From: Artocarpus heterophyllus
Lineage: Eukaryota > Streptophyta > Magnoliopsida > Rosales > Moraceae
Direction of reading: 5' to 3'
Length of the DNA: 64,000 nt
Assembly: GCA_025403435.1 (NCBI GenBank)
Contig: CM046340.1
Location: forward strand, 12,716,091 to 12,780,090
The first letter of the stretch is position 1; every line of letters begins with the position of its first letter. This document shows positions 24,554-36,842 of this stretch, one piece after another. Under the pieces are notes generated by a model. It did not search any database. It was given only the letters and a program-made list of their open reading frames with translations, and had not been told where the DNA came from. The position numbers and the translations under genes were made by a program.

Positions 24554-25397
24554 TGTGAGTTGAGAGTTTGTTTTCCTTGTGTACTCTTTCTTCGTTTTGG
24601 GATCTCTCTGTTTGCTTTATTCACGAAGGACCTGATTATCTTGTACTATACAACACGACAATACAGGAGACCAATTCATTTTATTAGGGTTTTTCTCCAT
24701 TAGCTAGTTAATAGGTAGAGTGATTTTTTTTTTCTTTTTTCTTTTCTAAATAAGAATCCATTCAATTTGTTTGTAGAAACCTTCGAATGTGAAAACATAA
24801 TCTGTTAAGCCTTGTAGAAAAAATCCACTGAGATTTGTGCATGAAGTGGAGGGTTTTTTTTTTTTTTTTTTTCAATGTTGGTTACTTCTTAGTTTTTCTC
24901 CATCATCTTTGTTGATTAATGTTTTCATATCGCATGACGGCATATGTTTCTAGAGTAAATTGACAAAATCCTATTCGTTTTCCGTATATGATATTTTTAT
25001 TCTTTTTTAAAGTCTTTATAAATTAGATGAACATAATGAATTAGATCATGTTTATTATTTTTATGAATTTTTGTTTAGTTTGTAAATAGCATGAAAATCT
25101 TTGTGTTTGGTTTCCATGTTTATGTTTATTTTTAAGATACATCGTATTAGTTTCCTATATATAAATTTGATTAGAACCACTTCTAAGTAGATGAGATAAG
25201 ATAAAAATTTTAAATAGAGTTTGAATGATGATGAAGAGGATAACGTTATAGAGGATAATCAATTAGAGAGACATGCAAAAACTGTTATGCACTTTTTGAG
25301 AAGTTAGAAAAGTAGGCATACGGCTGGTGTGCAATTTGTTTGCCCTGTAATATACATAGTGTATTTTGTGAAATTATACCACTGCTCATATTATGTT
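22657..25397. other. Gene-free region with a long TA microsatellite
   Basis: No supported gene. A pure TA microsatellite of about 26 units occupies about 24499-24550. CT-rich and T-rich tracts occur at 23770-23830 and 24854-24872. The last part may be 5' non-coding sequence of the PIF/Harbinger element that follows, but its terminal repeat was not located. Confidence 0.4.
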
Positions 25398-26842
25398 GAT
25401 AACAACATTTTAAATAAAAGTAGAAAAAGAAATAGGATGAGAAGTGAACTCATGACTCAACTAAATATAAATGAAAAATGTCATGATATTATTCGAATAG
25501 CGCTAGAAGCATTTGCTAGGTTGTGTGAATTGCTTCAAGATATTGGTCAACTTAAGGATGATAACAATTTTGTGGTAGAGGAACAAGTAGCTAAGTTTTA
25601 TACATATTAACACATAATGCTAAAAACTAAACTATTTCTTTCTTCATCTGCTGATCTAATGAGTCAATAAGTCGACATTTTTATAAGGTATTGCAAGCAT
25701 AATTAGTTAAGAAAATCAATTTTTAGTTCAATCAAATGGAGTAGAGGTTCAACAAATTCATGATGTCTTTTTTTAAAAAAAATAAATTATAGTTCTTAAT
25801 GATAATAGATAGTGACATTAGTTTGAATTTCAAAATTGTGTAAGAACAATAATGGGATGCTTTTTCGAGTAAATGTACCGAGGCAAGAGGCTCCATGATA
25901 TCATGGGAGGAAAGAATATCCAACACAAAATATTATGACATTGTATGGCTTCAATATGAGGTCACATAAGTGTCACTTTGGTGGGAAGGAACTACATTTG
26001 ATTCAAGAATTATAAAAAATGCTTTGTCGAGAGAAGATAAACTCATAATTCCTAAAGATAATATATAGTTTCTTTTAAGTTATTGAAACTATTTAATCAC
26101 AAAATATTAAATCTAAAATTACAAATTTTACTAGATTAGGAAAACACTATTTGGTTGATGCAGGTTATATGTTATGTAGTGGACTAACTCCACCATATAG
26201 AGGAGTGTAGTATCACTTGGCAGAGTAGTCTACATGCAGTCCTAAAAATAATCAAGAGTTGCTTAACCTTTGTCATGCTTCATTACGTAATGTCATAGAG
26301 AACTTTTGGAGTGTATAATTCCTAGAGGTAATATTTAGTTTTGTTAAGTAATTGAAACTATCTAATCACAAAATATTGTCTAAAAATCTAAATTTTACTA
26401 TTGTTGTGAGTTACATGTTGCGTAGTGGACTAATCACATCATATAGAGGAGGGCGGTATCACTTGAAAGAGTACTCTAAATGTGGTCTAGAAAATGATCA
26501 AAAGCTGCTTAAACTTCATCATGCTTCATTACGCAATGTCATAGAGTGGACTTTCAGACTGCTTACAAAGTGATTCCCTATAATTTCTAGCGGTGCAGAA
26601 CAACATTATCCAATTAAAATAGCTATAGAAATTATGTTAGCTTGTCGTATTTTATATAACTATCTAATGAGTATGGATCTTCACAAACAAATGATTGAAG
26701 CCGTTGATCGAAAGCTCTTGGAAAAAGAGCCTAAGATAGAAAATGTTTACCCTAGACAAAAGGATGATGAAGAAGCTATAGAGGGAGCAAGTATGAGGAA
26801 CAAAATAGCACAATACATGTGGCAAAACTATGTCAAACACTA
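25398..26842 (+). pseudogene. PIF/Harbinger transposase, decayed
   Basis: Recognised pieces in order: a helical N-terminal segment with NEKCHDIIRIALEAFARLCE and VEEQVAKF (ending 25610); a DDE-nuclease segment around 25870-26035 reading NVPRQEAP, YHGRKEYPTQN and WEGTTFDSRIIKNAL; then PPYRG / YHL and HASLRNVIE pieces at 26168-26310 and again at 26400-26548; and a C-terminal tail LACRILYNYL to 26842. Stops and frameshifts occur throughout. The first catalytic Asp region (usually ALDGTH) is not readable. This family cuts and pastes DNA, usually with a separate SANT/Myb-like protein; a candidate partner lies just downstream. Confidence 0.75.
26049..26548 (+). repeat. Tandem internal duplication in the Harbinger remnant
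   Basis: A unit of roughly 230-265 bp occurs twice (about 26049-26310 and 26318-26548). Shared landmarks include ATTGAAACTAT-TAATCACAAAATATT, GTAGTGGACTAA, and CATGCTTCATTACG followed by CAATGTCATAGAG or TAATGTCATAGAG. Each copy holds the same intron-plus-exon portion of the transposase. Confidence 0.75.
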
Positions 26843-27272
26843 GAAAATATAGTTTGATAGTAATTTATTAGTAGTTTGTTATATTGAGAACATGTAGAGT
26901 AGAAAATATAGTTTAATATTAATGTTAAAAATATAGACTACGCCCTCTGTTTTATTCATTCTCTAGATGGATTCCATGCTTGTTTAGATGTAAACTTATA
27001 TTGTTATCCTCGACGTTGGTCTTTTATATTTTTCTATTTTGGTAGTTTATAAATTAGTTTTGGAATTGAAAATTTCATGCGTTGCTTATGCTTTTTAATT
27101 ATTGAGTTTTAAATGCTACTCAAGATTAATAATGAATGAATTTGATTTTAAATTATAATTCATTCAAATAAAGTTTTTGTCTTTTTAAAAGGTTTTGTTA
27201 AGTATTTGTATTTATGAGTAGATTAATATATTTTTTATGTGTTTTGTGTTGTATGTTGATTTGTTCTTAAAC

Positions 27273-27398
27273 ATGAAGTTTGTACATATGGCTAAGAAAT
27301 CAAAGAAAGACAATTTTTATGATGAAGAATCACAAAAAGATAACATAAGGTGGTCAAAAGAAATGGTTGTTGTATTAATTGATGCATTATTAAAGTAA
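27273..27398 (+). pseudogene. SANT/Myb-like accessory protein remnant of the Harbinger element
   Basis: A 41-codon frame with MAKKSKKDNFYDEESQKDNI, then RWSKEMVVVLIDALLK and a stop. The basic start followed by a W-x-x-E/D-M-x-x-x-L-I-x-A-L helix matches the beginning of the Myb/SANT-like domain encoded by ORF1 of plant PIF/Harbinger elements. It lies on the same strand, about 430 bp after the transposase tail, and is cut off at or before the gypsy remnant starting near 27460. Confidence 0.5.
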
Positions 27399-27462
27399 TA
27401 AGTGAATAGAAATATGGTTGATGGCATGTTTATTACTTACTACTTATGATAATGTTTTTACT

Positions 27463-30125
27463 TTATAACAAGATGAGCTCAAATTCCCTTTTGATGAAGA
27501 CAATTTGAAAAATCAAATTGAGACTTTGAAAATTAATTTTAATACATGTCATGAATTTGAGGAGAATGGTTCTCTTCTCCTTCATTTCAACTAATGAGCC
27601 AAGATTAGCTAGTGTATCAGATCTCATGTTTGACTTGCACGGTATATGCTTCACTTCAAACTTGTCGAACTAGGACTTGAGATCATTGATGACTTCTAGA
27701 TAGGAAATCATCTTACAATCTTGTACTTCATACTCACTCGTCATCTAGTTGACAACAAAGATTGAATCATTCTCTACAATGAGCTCAATAGCCCTTAGTG
27801 TATTCGCCAGCTTTAGCCTAATGATCATAGCCTCGTACTCGGCTTTGTTGTTCATTGCCTTAAATCCTAGCCTGAAAGACTAGTCAATCTCTTTGCCTAT
27901 TGATGACTTCAGCAGGACTCTGACTCCAAAACCCTTCTCGGTGGTCGACTCATGAACCTACATGGTCCATACTTTTGGCTCCTCATGTTTGGGCTCGTAT
28001 GTTAATTTAGCTACAAAATCTTCAAGTACTTAAGCTCTTAGTGTTGTCTGTGGTATGAACTTGCATCAACTTGGTCAGCTGCACCACTCACTTTGTCAAT
28101 CTTCTTGAAACATCAGGCTTGTGCAATATGACAAAATCACGATGATTGTATGACCTTGAAAGTACGGTCGCAACTTGCAAGCAAGCATAACAAGCACTAG
28201 AGCAAGCTTCTCAATCACTATATATCTTGTCTCCACATTGAGTACATGTGGATGGTGAAAAATATTGGGTTCTAAATCAAGTTTTCCTTTTGATAAGAGC
28301 AAATCTCAATATCATTTCTGAGACCACCAGGTTTAAGTATAGAGGTTCTCCTTCTTTTAGCTTAGGCAAAATGGAGGGAGTAAGAAAACACTTTTTTAAG
28401 TCTTGGAAGGCATCCTTGAACCGATCACTCTATTCGAACATTGTATTAGTTTTCAAAAGCTAAAAGAATGGTAAAAACTTGTTCAAAGATCTAGCAACGA
28501 ATTTGCTTAATGCTGCCATTTGTTAATTTCTAGATGTCTTGCATGCTTTGTGGAGACAACATGAGCTGGATAGCTTTTATCTAATTAGGCTTTTCTTCAA
28601 TCCCCCTCTTTATCACTAAGTACCTAAGGAACATACTGCTTGTCATGTTGAATATGCACTTCTTAGGGTTGAGCTTCATATTGTATTTTCTCAAAATGTA
28701 AAAGCATTCTTGCCAGTGCTGGACATGATGTTGAGCTTGTGGAGACTTCACCAACATTTTGTTGGCACAAACTTTCATATTCTTCCTAATCTGTTCTTCG
28801 AACATCATGCTAACAAGCCTTCAATAGGTGGCACTTGCGTTCTTCAATCTAAAGGACATGACTTTGAAGAATAAGATACCTTGCTTGGTGATGAAAATGG
28901 TATTCTCTTGGTCTTTAGGGTGTAAAAGGATTTGGTTGCATCGAAGAAGCTTAAGATCTCGTGATTGACAGTCACATCAACAACGCAGTTAATGTGTTTC
29001 TATGGGTAGCTATTTATCACACATGCCTTGTTTGAATTGGTGAAGTCGATGTACATCTTCCACTTGCTATTTTTTTAGGTACCATCAGTACGTTGACGAG
29101 CCAATCAACGTACTATACTGGTCATATAAATCATGCCTTAAGAAAGCGTTTGACCTCTTCTTTGAAAATCTAGTTACACTCGAATCCCAGTCTTGTTTGC
29201 TTCTACCTTACTGGACAATGTTTGGAGTCAACATTCAACTAATGCGTGCTAATGCTGGGGTCGATACCCAAAATGTTAGTGTGGAACCAAACAAAGTAAT
29301 CCTTGTTCTCTTTCAAAAAATCAATTATGACAGCTTTCACATTTAGGTTGAGCTGTGAGCTAATGTTCATCATTCTTCTCTTATTGTTGGGGTCAATCTA
29401 CACCTTATTAAGCTGTCGAGGGTAGACTCCCCCTTTTTTGTTAACTCGACCCACACGATGAGCTCGATTGCAGTTGCTAAAAGGTGGCTTTCTTCTTTTG
29501 TTTCAACACTACGAGGTAGCAACTTCTCGCAACGTCTTGTCTTCCTTTAATTTCCCAAATCCCTTGCTTCATTAGAAAATGAATCTTCCGATGGTATGTT
29601 GACGGAACTACCCTTATAGAGTGGATCCATGGCATGCAATGGATAACATCACACCCAAACAGACAATCTATGACTAGGAAGTTGGTCCTTCTGTTCTCTC
29701 CTACAATAAAAATTTGGAGTTTGATCCTCCCGATCGCTGCGGTCGCTTCATTATTGAAACCAACGAGCATCGTTTGTTTTCATGATTTCATTCTTGCTAA
29801 TTTCCATCTCTCTGAGTGTCAAGAGGAGAAGAGTGTCTGCCCGAGCTCCCATTATCATCTAGGATGTAGTTAATCTCGCCCTTGGCATGTTGAGCTTCAT
29901 TATGGGGGAATCTTCGTGAGGCCTGTCTAGTCTTGAAGCCTCATTGCTATGAAATTTGATTTAGTGACCTTTGAACTCTTTTGTCATGAATGGTTAGTCT
30001 CCTTTAGTAGCTGTGACAGGCGTAGTCTCATGCTGATCAGTCCCCTTTGGGATGTCTAGGTGGTTCACTTCATCTACCATTGCTTGTTGTGAAAGTTGCT
30101 AGAATTCCTCAAGTGGGCAATCAAA
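27463..30125 (-). pseudogene. Ty3/gypsy gag-pol remnant (protease, RT, RNase H)
   Basis: Read on the minus strand from right to left. The protease-like segment at 29770-29477 contains LVGFNNEATAAIG and MPWIHSIRVVPSTYH. RT pieces follow: DWLVNVLMVPKK near 29110, and ANKMLVKS...LRKYNMKLNPKKC at 28808-28581. RNase H pieces with NNKAEYEAMI occur near 27855, and HIPCKSNMRSDTLANLGS lies at 27654-27600. Protease-RT-RNase H order and these motifs are typical of plant Ty3/gypsy elements. Integrase and the 3' LTR are absent, so the element is 3'-truncated at about 27460 where Harbinger sequence begins. Many stops and shifts are present. Confidence 0.82.
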
Positions 30126-30145
30126 GAGCCCCATGGTGAGCACCA
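30126..30145 (-). other. Probable primer-binding site of the gypsy element
   Basis: On the minus strand TGGTGCTCACCATGGGGCTC. The TGG start and position between the probable LTR and the coding region fit a PBS related to the TGGCGCC type seen in plant gypsy elements; the exact tRNA is not assigned. Confidence 0.4.
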
Positions 30146-31000
30146 AACTATAGATATTGGATCTATAATTAAACTTAACATGATTATAATAAGATTAATC
30201 AAATACTTAAAAGTGATTAGGCCTTCAGATCATCGTTTTTAGGTCGTCACAAGCTTGAAATCCAAATTAGATTATTATTAATGACTGTAATAAACCTGCA
30301 AAGCAAATTTGAAAGTAAAATGTAGCAAAATTAAAGATATTACATATAGATTTATAGTGATTCGCTCTTAAATAGAGCTATGTCCACTGTCATTTTCTCT
30401 ACTATATTATGAACTTAATATAGGTTATAAAGGACTGATTGGAAGTAAATGAACTAACAAGATGAAAGCTTCTTATGGGTGAATGGGGAATATTTGTAGC
30501 TTTTTGGTGAGAATCTGGATTGCTGCAGTGTTTCTGATATACGTTTGAGAGTCTATATGCCTTTAACATGATGCTCCTAAGCTCTATTTATAGAGGTTTC
30601 TTTGAGATCCTGAACCTCGATTGGTGGAAGAGTCAACCTCAATATTGCTTGAGGTATTAGGACATGTGTCAATCTGTCATTAGGTGTGAGGTTTAAACCA
30701 TTTTCTCTTAATCTGCTACATGAGTTGGTGGATCTTCCTTTATCACTTTTAAACCTAGATCCAACATGTTGATCCTTAACCATCTTTGACCTCCTTATAT
30801 CAAGCACATCGAACAAAATATATCCATCGAACCAAATAATATTGATTTGCCTAGATCCTTTTAATGAACACTCTTGATAAGCTCGATCGAATACTCCTAA
30901 GGGGCTCACTCTATTTGAATCACATATTGGGCTATGGCCTTGCTTTTTGATTTGGGCTCGTCTAAATCATACCCAAACACTGTTTAAATCAAAAGTTTAA
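30146..31000 (-). repeat. Probable 5' LTR of the gypsy element (outer end uncertain)
   Basis: Non-coding sequence upstream of the PBS, with a TATA box (CTCTATAAATAGAGC on the minus strand, about 30579-30596) where an LTR promoter would be. Because no second LTR survives in the window, the outer boundary near 31000 is a guess. Confidence 0.4.
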
Positions 31001-31734
31001 ATGAACACAATTCGAACCAGCAAACTAAATAGAAGGGTTGTATATTTTAATAATTAGATGAAATGTCCTCCCACAACACATTAATAGTATTGCGACAGAT
31101 ATAACACTCTGGGTCCATTTTGCATTAAAATATAGTATGAATTCGGCATATATGTAAAAAATAACAATAAAAAATATATTTTTTTTACCCAAATGCCATA
31201 GAGTGTGGAGCTAGAAAAATTAGTTAGAAAGAGCGAAACATATACTAACATTATCAAAAAGATTTAAATGAGGGAGACATAGAACTTTAGAAGAGGCAAA
31301 ATATAATTTCGGGAGGGGCGGAATATAATTTTGGGGAGACAAAATATTATCTTTATAAATTTTGCATATAATATTGAAAACAAAAAAGGTTCAGTCGTCT
31401 ATGTGTAGTTCTGCCTCTACCATAAACCATAGTTTTTAGATTTATTTTTATTATCATAAGTAACGAAAAAAAGAAGAAGTGATCTTTGTCATGAAAAAAA
31501 GTTCACATAGAAATGTGATGCTTACGTGTTTGGAATACCGAAGTTGTTCTTGGAGTCGTCCATTGGAGTTAGTAGTCTACTATGCCACCGATAGTACCTT
31601 GCGATAATATTGCAAGGTGGTCCGTCAAGATACTATGAAATTCAGGCTACCAATAGTAGCATGTGCTATTGACAAATAACCTGTTGTGTTGCTGGATATT
31701 TATTTAACCTGTTGTCTTCACCTCAATTGAAGAC
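31001..31734. other. Intergenic with a hAT-like relic
   Basis: From GTGTGGAGCTAGAAAAATTA (about 31203) to GTTCTGCCTCTACCATAAAC (about 31408) the sequence resembles a decayed hAT-type non-autonomous element of the GGAGCTAG / CTGCCTCTA end type. The rest, up to the AAGAC target duplication of copia element 3, has no gene. Confidence 0.35.
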
Positions 31735-32248
31735 TGTTAGAAAATCAAAGCAATAAGCAACAAGAAATAGAGAGAAAATTGCACACAAGATTTACATAGA
31801 AAAATCCTAATGAAGGGTGAAAAAACCACAGGCAGAGAAAAAGCAATCCACTAATCACAAAAAAGAAATTACAACAGTGTTTAGAGTGCTCAAATACAGA
31901 AATTCACTCACTCAATCACTCACAAACTCACAAGACTGAGTTCTCTGTATCACTCTCAACACTATGATCTCTATGAAATTTTGTGACTATCTAATGTGTC
32001 TCTCTAATGTGACTCTCTAATATACTATAGAGAATATGATGTATTTATATGTATGGGGACTCAAACCCTAGCCCAAAATAACCCAAAAATACGTAAAAAC
32101 GCAAAATATACGATCAGGCCGCATTGGAGCGCCGCGGCGCTGCTTTCCCGAATTAGAGAGCCGCAGCACTGGATTGTAGCGCCGCGGCCCTACTTTCAAG
32201 CGCCGCGACGCTGCCTTACTGCCAAAGGTTTTGGGTCACAAAATAACA
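31735..32248 (-). repeat. 3' LTR of copia element 3
   Basis: About 514 bp. TATA box TATAAATA (minus) at 32042-32049. Upstream of it in transcription order (about 32130-32216) are four spaced CpG-rich motifs of the form GCGCCGCGGCGC, more or less mutated. Confidence 0.9.
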
Positions 32249-32338
32249 ATCTCCACCTTGACACAAAATCCACCATAAAGAACTCCAGCATGTGATTAAC
32301 TGAATTCTCCACCTCTTCCACAAAGCCCCAGCGGGCAA

Positions 32339-35300
32339 CTAATCGGCAAGAGCATGAACTCCATCCAAGTTCAAGCAATACTCAAACTTAGCTGTAGGTA
32401 ACGACTTAGTCATCATATCGGTAGGATTATCATGTGTACTGATTTTGCTCACAACAATATCACCACAAGCAACAATATCACGAACAAAGTGATAACGAAC
32501 GTCAATGTGCTTCGTCCTCTCATGAAACATTTGATCTTTAGTGAGAAAAATAGCACTCTGACTGTCACACATCACCACAGAAGTCTTCAAATCTTCACTG
32601 AGTTCTCCAAATAGGCCCTTCAACCAAATAGCTTCTTTGAAAGCCTCTATAATAGCCATATATTCAGCCTCAGTAGTAGACAAAGCAACAGTAGCCTGCA
32701 AGGTAGCCTTCCAACTGATAGCACAACCACCAAGTGTAAACGCATACCCAGTAAGCGACCTTCTCTTATCCAAGTCTCCAGCGTAATCAGAATCAACATA
32801 TCCCACAACACCATCTCTAGTCCTCCCAAAGTGCAAATAAATGTCAGTAGTACCACGCAAGTATCTGAGAATCCATTGCACCACTTTCCAGTGCTCTTTA
32901 CCTGGATTAGCCATGTACCTACTCACTGGACTGACTGCCTACGATAAATCTGAGCGAGAACATACCATAGCATACATGAGGGAACCAACTGCACTAGAGT
33001 ATGGAACACGTGACATGTACTCAATCTCATCATCTGACTATAGAGCTAACGCAGCTGAAAGTCTGAAATGTGCTGCTAACAGAGTGCTCACTGGTTTTTT
33101 TTTTTTTTTTTTTTTTGAATGTTGAACCTGTGTAAAACTTTTTCAATATAGCCTTTTTGTCTCAAAAAAAGCTTACCTGCCTTTCTATTTCTCAAAATTT
33201 CCATGCTGAGAATCTTTTTGGCAGCTCCCAAGTCCTTATCTCAAACTCTCTACTGAGTTGAGCTTTTAATTTCTTAATCTCTCCTTTATCCTTAGCAGCA
33301 ATCAACATATCATCAACATATAAGAGCAAATAAACAAAGGACCCATCATCACCCTTCTTGAAGTAGACACAACTGTCATAGCTACTCCTCTTAAACTCAT
33401 GAGCGATCATAAATGAGTCAAATCTTTTATACCACTGCCTAGGAGACTATTTCAAACCGCAAAGAGACTTTTTCAACGAGCAAACATAGTCTTCTTTACC
33501 TGTAACAATGAAACCCTCGGGTTGTTGCATGTAAATGTCTTCCTCGAGCTCTCCATGCAAAAATACAGTCTTCACATCTAACTGCTCAAGCTTAAGATCA
33601 TGAGTGGCCACAATACCAAGCAAGGCTCGAATTGAGCTATGCTTAACCACAAGAGAAAATACATCTATAAAGTCAACACCTGAAACCTGACTATATCCTT
33701 TTGCAACCAGTCTAGCCTTGTACCTAGCATCTTCAACTCTTGGTGTGCCTTCTTTTCTTTTAAATACCCATTTGCAGCGAACAACTTTCTTCCCTTTGGG
33801 TAACTTCACCAAATCCCATGTGCCATTCTTATGTAGGGATTCCATCTCCTCCTGCATAACAATCATCCACTTGCCAGAGTCAACTGAATTAACCACCTCT
33901 GAATAGGTAGAAGGTTCTTCACCAGACTCAATACCTTCTGCTACTGATAAAGCATAAGCCACCAAGTCGGTCTCAGCATATCTCTATGGAGGCCTAACAT
34001 CTTTCCGAGGCCTGTCCTTAGCAATAGAGTACTGTGGTGGCAGCGATGATGACGATGGGGAAGCACTATTGCCTTGACTCTCTGAACTTGACTGGAAAGT
34101 AGAATCGGATAATGTACTTGTCTCTATTTGAAACTCTACCTGTTTGCTAGATCTGTCCTGATCAACATCACTAGACCTTGTAGTAGATGTCCCACGTAAC
34201 ATGGAAGTCTCATCAAACACAACATCTCTACTGATAATAACTTTCTTGGTTTCCGGGCACCATAACTTATAGCCCTTAACACCAGGCTTGTAACCAAGAA
34301 ATATACACTTCATGGATCTAGGCTCCAATTTTCCATTGTCAACATGAGCATAAGCAGGACAGCCAAAAATTCTTAAATTTGAGTAATCTGCAGGTTCTCC
34401 TGACCATATCTCTTGCAGTGTCTTCTTGTTAATAGCGATGGAAGGAGAGCGATTGACCAAATAGCAAGCTGTAGAAGCGGCTTGAGCCCAAAATGACTTA
34501 GGTAGCCCAGCATTAGAGAGTATGCAGCGCACTTTCTCTATCAACGTCTTGTTCATCCTCTCTGCCACACCATTTTGCTCTAGAGTACGTCAGACTGTTA
34601 AGGCCCTCAAAACTCCCTCTGATTTACAGAAGGAATTAAATTCATTCGAATAAAACTCCAAGCCATTATCAGTGCGGAGATGTTTAACTGGCTTACCGGT
34701 CTGCTTTTCTATCATGGTCTTCCAATCTTTGAATGTAGCAAAGACATCATTCTTTTGCTTCAAAAAGAATGTCCATAAGTTTCTGGAATAGTCGTCAATG
34801 ATGGTAAGCATATAACTAGCACCACCATAAGAAGGAATAGTAGACGGTCCCCAAAGGTCAGAATGAACATACTCTAAAATATCTTTTATGTTGTGAATGC
34901 CTTTGCCAAATCGAACTATCTTCTACTTTCCAAAAACACAGTGCTCACAAAACTCCATCTTCCCTGTGCACTGTCCATTAAGGAGCCCTCGCTTACTTAG
35001 CTCTGCCATCCCAAGCTCACTCATATGCCCCAGTCGCATATGCCATAACCTAGTGAGATCATCATCAGACATAGTAGAAGTAGTAACTTTTGTATCATCA
35101 ACAACTGTAATACCTTGCAGAACATACAAACTAGCAGTCTTTTTTTATGCTTTTATCATCACAAGAATGCCTTTACTGACTTTCAGAACTTCACCTTCAC
35201 CGGTATACTTGTACCCTTTAGCATCGAGAGTACCTAAGGAAATTAAATTCCTCTTAAGATCGGGGACATGCCTCACATCACCTAGTGTCCTCACTATGCC

Positions 35301-36314
35301 ATCATGCATCTTAATTCTGACAGTACCAATACCAGCAACCTTGCATGGGGCGATGTTTCCCATCAAAATAGAGCCCTTAGGAACCGTTTCATATGTTGAA
35401 AACCAGTCCCGGTTGCGACACATATGAAACGTACATGTAGAGTCAAGAACCCAATCCTTACAGGGTTTAGAATCACCATCAGAAATTACCAAAAGCTCAC
35501 CACCAGAGCCTTCTTCAACGACACTAGCCTCACCAGCGTCTGGTTTCTTCCCCTTCTGATTTTCAGCCCTCTTGTTTTTATTCTGCAGCTTATAATACTC
35601 AGTTTTAATGTGTTCTTTCTTCTTGCAATAGTTACAGAACTTCTCCTTATTTTTAGATTTAGACCTACCTCTAATCTCAGTCCTAGAACTTCTCTCTTGG
35701 GTTCTTCCTCTAACAACTAGACCCTCTCCTTGTGTTTCAAATCTAGTAACTAACTGCTTCATCTTTTCTTTAGAAAATAAAGCCTCATAAACCTCATCTA
35801 GCGTAAGAGTGTTCCGACTATACAAGATAATATCCCTAAATGTGGCATATGATGAAGGCAGTGAACATAATAAAATTAACCCAAGGTCTTCTTCATCATA
35901 CTTAACTTCCATAGCCTGCAAATAAGACACAATCTCCTTAAACACAGTTAAGTGATCCTTAAGAGATGTACCTTCAGACATTCGATGAGAGTGTAGGCGC
36001 TGCTTTAAATGAAGTTTGCTAGTAAGACTCTTGGTCATGCATAATTGCTCCAGCTAAAGCCACAAAGCAACAACAATCTTCTCCTTCAGTACATCCTGCA
36101 AAATCTGATTTGACAGATGAAGGTGTATTTGGGACAGAGCCTTTCAGTCCTTATGCTCCTTTTCCTTCTTCAACCATGATGAGGGCATCTTATCGAAACC
36201 AAATAGCGCATCATCAAGGTCTATCTGTACTAGAACAGCCCGCATCTTCACTTGCCATAGAGAAAACCTCGTTGTCCGATCCAACAACGGAATATCGAAT
36301 TTCATGGTTGCCAT
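32339..36314 (-). pseudogene. gag-pol polyprotein of copia element 3, interrupted
   Basis: Read on the minus strand, starting with ATG at 36314 (MATMKFDIPLLD). Domains: gag (UBN2 type) to about 35600; zinc knuckle CNYCKKKEHIKTEY near 35640, with the last Cys replaced by Tyr; protease with DST where DSG is expected (about 35430); pre-integrase LWHMRLGH (about 35040); integrase core at 34811-34590 onward; reverse transcriptase from 33965 with catalytic YVDDM at 33306-33320; RNase H at 32926-32339. One frame holds from 36314 to about 33200 with in-frame stops at 36144, 36054, 35145, 34923, 34590, 33984 and 33447; a frameshift follows before RNase H. The knuckle and protease changes alone should disable it. 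Confidence 0.92.
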
Positions 36315-36330
36315 TGCAAATCAAAGCAAA

Positions 36331-36343
36331 AGCTCTGATACCA
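36331..36343 (-). other. Primer-binding site of copia element 3
   Basis: TGGTATCAGAGCT on the minus strand, two bases inside the 5' LTR; initiator tRNA-Met type as in copia element 1. Confidence 0.85.
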
Positions 36344-36345
36344 CT

Positions 36346-36837
36346 TGTTAGAAATCAAAGCAATAAGCAACAAGAAATAGAGAGAAAATTGCACACAAAA
36401 TTTACATAGAAAAACCCTAATGAAGGGTGAAAAAACCACGGGCAGAGGAGAAACAATCCACTAATCACAAAAAAGAAATTACAACAGTGTTTAGAGCGCT
36501 CAAATACAGAAATTCACTCACTCAATCACTCACAAGCTCACAAGACTGAGTTATCTGTATCACTCTCAACACTATGATCTCTATGAAATTTTGTGACTCT
36601 CTAATGTACTATGGAGAATATGATGTATTTATATGTATGAGGACTCAAACCCTAGCCCAAAATAACATAAAAACGCGTAAAAACAAAAAATACACGATCA
36701 GGCCGTACTGTTTTCCTGAATTAGAGCGCCGCGGCGTTACTTTTAAGCACCGCGGCTCTGGATTGTAGAGCCGTGGCCCTGCTTTCAAGCGCCGCGGCGC
36801 TACCTTACTGCCAAAGGTTTTGGGTCACAAAATAACA
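36346..36837 (-). repeat. 5' LTR of copia element 3
   Basis: About 492 bp; TATA box TATAAATA (minus) at 36626-36633; CpG-rich palindromic motifs at about 36726-36802. It is flanked outside by AAGAC. Confidence 0.9.
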
Positions 36838-36842
36838 AAGAC

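Larger units (their letters stand above)
31735..36837 (-). mobile_element. Ty1/copia LTR retrotransposon 3 with perfect target-site duplication
   Basis: LTRs 31735-32248 and 36346-36837 flank a minus-strand gag-pol. The 5-bp duplication AAGAC is present at 31730-31734 and 36838-36842, which fixes both ends exactly. Seen from the plus strand, both LTRs begin TGTTAGAAA and end AAATAACA. The primer-binding site TGGTATCAGAGCT (minus, 36331-36343) and a purine-rich tract next to 32249 are both in place. By eye the LTRs are roughly 90-93% alike, with a ~26-bp indel and changes in the CpG-rich part. Confidence 0.95.
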
